Position numbers and translations under genes: made by a program | Part shown: piece by piece, positions 62,274 to 64,000 of the stretch | Layout: every line of letters starts with the position of its first letter | How positions within the stretch are numbered: the stretch's first letter is position 1 | Notes under the pieces: model-generated | What the model saw: the letters and a program-made list of their open reading frames with translations, nothing else | Told to the model about the DNA's origin: nothing | Database searches by the model: none | From: Rhodospirillales bacterium | GTDB lineage: Bacteria; Pseudomonadota; Alphaproteobacteria; Micavibrionales; UBA1664 | Length of the DNA stretch: 64,000 bases | Reading direction: 5' to 3' | Assembly (NCBI GenBank): GCA_023898805.1 | Contig: CP060260.1 | Span: forward strand, 1,488,001 to 1,552,000

Positions 62274-62366
62274 GGGACAGGGCCTTTCTTGGTATTTTCT
62301 ATAAGTTCAGGTTTAAGCCGATGCAGCCGATTATGCAACTATTTCCTGCAACGGATTGATCCGTAT

Positions 62367-63158
62367 TTATTTTCGTGCCTCATGCACCGCGACCAGACCG
62401 AAGGACAGCGGCGTCACCCGCGCCCCGCGGAAACCCGCGAGTTTAAGGCGGCGCGCCAGATCGCCCCGGCGCGGGAATTTGCGGATCGATTCGATCAGGT
62501 ATTGGTAGGAATCGGAATCGTTCGCGACCATCTTGCCCAGACGCGGAATGACCTTTTCCGAGTACAGCCCGTACATCCGGTTGATCGCCGGGTTGTCGAC
62601 ATGGCTGAATTCAAGGCAGAAAAAGCGCCCGCCGGGTTTAAGAACGCGGCACGCCTCTTTCAGGGCGGTGTCGATATGCGTGACGTTGCGCAAGCCGAAA
62701 GCGACGGTATAGACGTCGAAGCTGTTGTCGGGAAAGGGCAGCTTTTCGGCGTTTCCTTCCACCCAGTCGAGATTGTGCAGGATGCCGCGATCGAGCGCGC
62801 GCGCCTCCCCCACCTTAAGCATCGAGGAATTGATGTCGCACACCGTGATCGGCGCCTCGCCCTCGGTGGCGTCGTGCAGGCGGAAGGCGATATCGCCCGT
62901 GCCCCCAGCGACGTCAAGGAACCTCCATTCGCGGCGTGGACGGATCATCCGGATCAGCCGGTCCTTCCACAAACGGTGAACCCCGCCCGACATCAGGTCG
63001 TTCATGATGTCGTATTTGCGGGCGACGGAATGAAAGACGTCCAGAACCAGACCGGTTTTCTCGGTTGGCCTGACGCGTTTGACGCCAAACCATCCGCTTT
63101 CCGGATTTTCCTGCGAAAACTGATAGGGTGCCGTTGACGTGGTGCTATGAATGCTCAT
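62367..63158 (-). CDS. ubiE: Ubiquinone/menaquinone methyltransferase UbiE
   Basis: UbiE C-methylates the quinone ring in ubiquinone (and menaquinone) synthesis. The SAM motif is RFLDVAGGTGDIAFRLHD, and both UbiE signatures are visible: YDIMNDLMSGGVHRLWKD near the N-terminus and SFDVYTVAFGLRNVTHIDTA. The C-terminal LKPGGRFFCLEFSHV is typical. At 263 aa it is normal. It diverges from murJ across 65 bp. Confidence 0.97.
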   Translation of the reverse strand: MSIHSTTSTAPYQFSQENPESGWFGVKRVRPTEKTGLVLDVFHSVARKYDIMNDLMSGGVHRLWKDRLIRMIRPRREWRFLDVAGGTGDIAFRLHDATEGEAPITVCDINSSMLKVGEARALDRGILHNLDWVEGNAEKLPFPDNSFDVYTVAFGLRNVTHIDTALKEACRVLKPGGRFFCLEFSHVDNPAINRMYGLYSEKVIPRLGKMVANDSDSYQYLIESIRKFPRRGDLARRLKLAGFRGARVTPLSFGLVAVHEARK

Positions 63159-63223
63159 GATGCTTGGACGTCACTCTGGCACCAAATTCGCAACGAATCG
63201 AGAGGCGTTTTGGAGTTTTTCAC

Positions 63224-64000
63224 ATGCGTTTGATCAAGGCCATGTTCACCGTCGGGGCATTGACTCTGGTCAGCCGCGTGGCGGGCTTCGCGCGCGACCT
63301 GCTGACCGCGCGCATCCTTGGCGCGGGGCCGGTGGCGGACGCGTTTTTCGTTGCGCTCAAACTGCCCAATTTTTTCCGCCGCGTGACGGCCGAGGGCGCG
63401 TTTTCCGTTTCCTTCGTCCCGCTTTACAGCCACGTCACCCAAAAAGAGGGCGAAAAGGCGGCTGCCGATTTCGCCCGCAACGCGATGGGCGTGATGGTCG
63501 CGATTCTGCTGCCCTTCACCCTGATCTGCATCGTCGCGATGCCGCTGATCATGTGGCTGCTTGCCCCCGGCTTCGGCGAAGGCACGACACGCTACGACCT
63601 TGCGGTGATGTTTTCGCGCATTACCTTTCCCTATCTTCTGTTCATGTCGTTGACCGCGCTGGTCGGCGGGGTACTGAATGCCTATGACCGTTTCGCGCCT
63701 TTCGCCGCCGCGCCGATCTTTTTCAATCTGACGCTGATCGCGGCGTTGATGGTTTCGCCGTGGACGTTTCCAAGTGCCGGGCACGCTTTGTCGTGGGGCG
63801 TGCTGATCGCGGGCGTCATTCAACTGGCATGGGTATGGTCGCGCGCACGGCGCATGGGCCTGGTCCTCGTGCCCAAAAAACCGGTGCTGGATGCGCATAT
63901 CCGCCGCCTGTTCAAACTGATGCTGCCCGGCGTGATCGGCGCGGGCGTGGTGCAGATCAATTTATTCGCCGACGTCGTCATCGGCTCTTTCCTGCCCGCC
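63224..64000 (+). CDS. murJ: Lipid II flippase MurJ (3' end outside window)
   Basis: MurJ moves the peptidoglycan precursor lipid II across the inner membrane. From the ATG at 63224 the first 259 codons read MRLIKAMFTVGALTLVSRVA, then GFARDLLTARILGAGPVADA and FVALKLPNFFRRVTAEGAFS, the hallmark MviN start with its conserved Arg residues. Several transmembrane helices follow. The frame is still open at the window end, so about half of the protein is missing. Confidence 0.96.
   Translation, partial: MRLIKAMFTVGALTLVSRVAGFARDLLTARILGAGPVADAFFVALKLPNFFRRVTAEGAFSVSFVPLYSHVTQKEGEKAAADFARNAMGVMVAILLPFTLICIVAMPLIMWLLAPGFGEGTTRYDLAVMFSRITFPYLLFMSLTALVGGVLNAYDRFAPFAAAPIFFNLTLIAALMVSPWTFPSAGHALSWGVLIAGVIQLAWVWSRARRMGLVLVPKKPVLDAHIRRLFKLMLPGVIGAGVVQINLFADVVIGSFLPA

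Noticed and set aside
1..64000. CRISPR arrays, rRNA genes or intact insertion sequences
   Set aside because: No regularly spaced repeats, rRNA sequence or transposase gene was found; repeats seen are isolated palindromes or pairs.

Overview
This is a GC-rich, gene-dense chromosomal segment of an alphaproteobacterium. The support is the family mix (SdhE next to mfd, a class II DAHP synthase, a complete Tad/Cpa pilus locus, a coaC-coaB-dut cluster) and perfect TTAA-N7-TTAA motifs of the CtrA type in the pilus promoters. A free-living, respiring, Gram-negative cell is implied. I cannot name the genus. Most of the window is core housekeeping, and many neighbouring genes overlap by 4 nt.

Regions. 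1-6.7 kb: the 3' part of gyrA with its terminator, a small unknown gene, two RNA methyltransferases, a membrane protein, coaD and tRNA-Lys(UUU). 6.7-19.9 kb: DUF502 protein, recG, sdhE-mfd, small exported or membrane proteins, gltX, nadE, an unknown secreted protein and DAHP synthase. 20-24.4 kb: Fe superoxide dismutase, a metallophosphoesterase, hisI, and the coupled set BPL_N-like / trmFO / Mth938-like. 24.6-25.5 kb: an FTR1 iron permease whose -10 box is overlapped by a Fur box. 25.6-38.6 kb: the Tad pilus locus (flp, cpaA, cpaB, cpaC, cpaD, cpaE, cpaF, tadB, tadC on the minus strand; tadE/F/G and a CpaC-N/TadD pair on the plus strand). 38.7-41.2 kb: a receiver protein, a BamE-like lipoprotein, a pseudouridine synthase and greB.

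41.2-48.3 kb is the most distinctive functional unit. Two divergent operons flank an AT-rich palindrome. Leftward are rhodanese, an AhpD-like protein and a DUF2892 membrane protein. Rightward are an ArsR-family regulator with SqrR/BigR-like cysteines, an RND adaptor, an RND permease, a sulfide:quinone oxidoreductase with all three expected cysteines, and a second DUF2892 protein. I read it as a sulfide/persulfide sensing, oxidation and export module.

48.3-52.5 kb is an AT-rich accessory island: broken gene remnants, a HEPN-like fragment, a DUF3644-like protein, an intact tRNA-Ser(CGA), a tyrosine integrase and a truncated 5' half of another tRNA-Ser. 52.5-64 kb returns to core: a seven-kelch secreted protein, mug-like glycosylase, PDZ-M48 lipoprotein, rimO, mutS, dut, an unfused coaB/coaC pair, an exported Ala/Pro-rich protein, ubiE and the start of murJ, which runs off the window.
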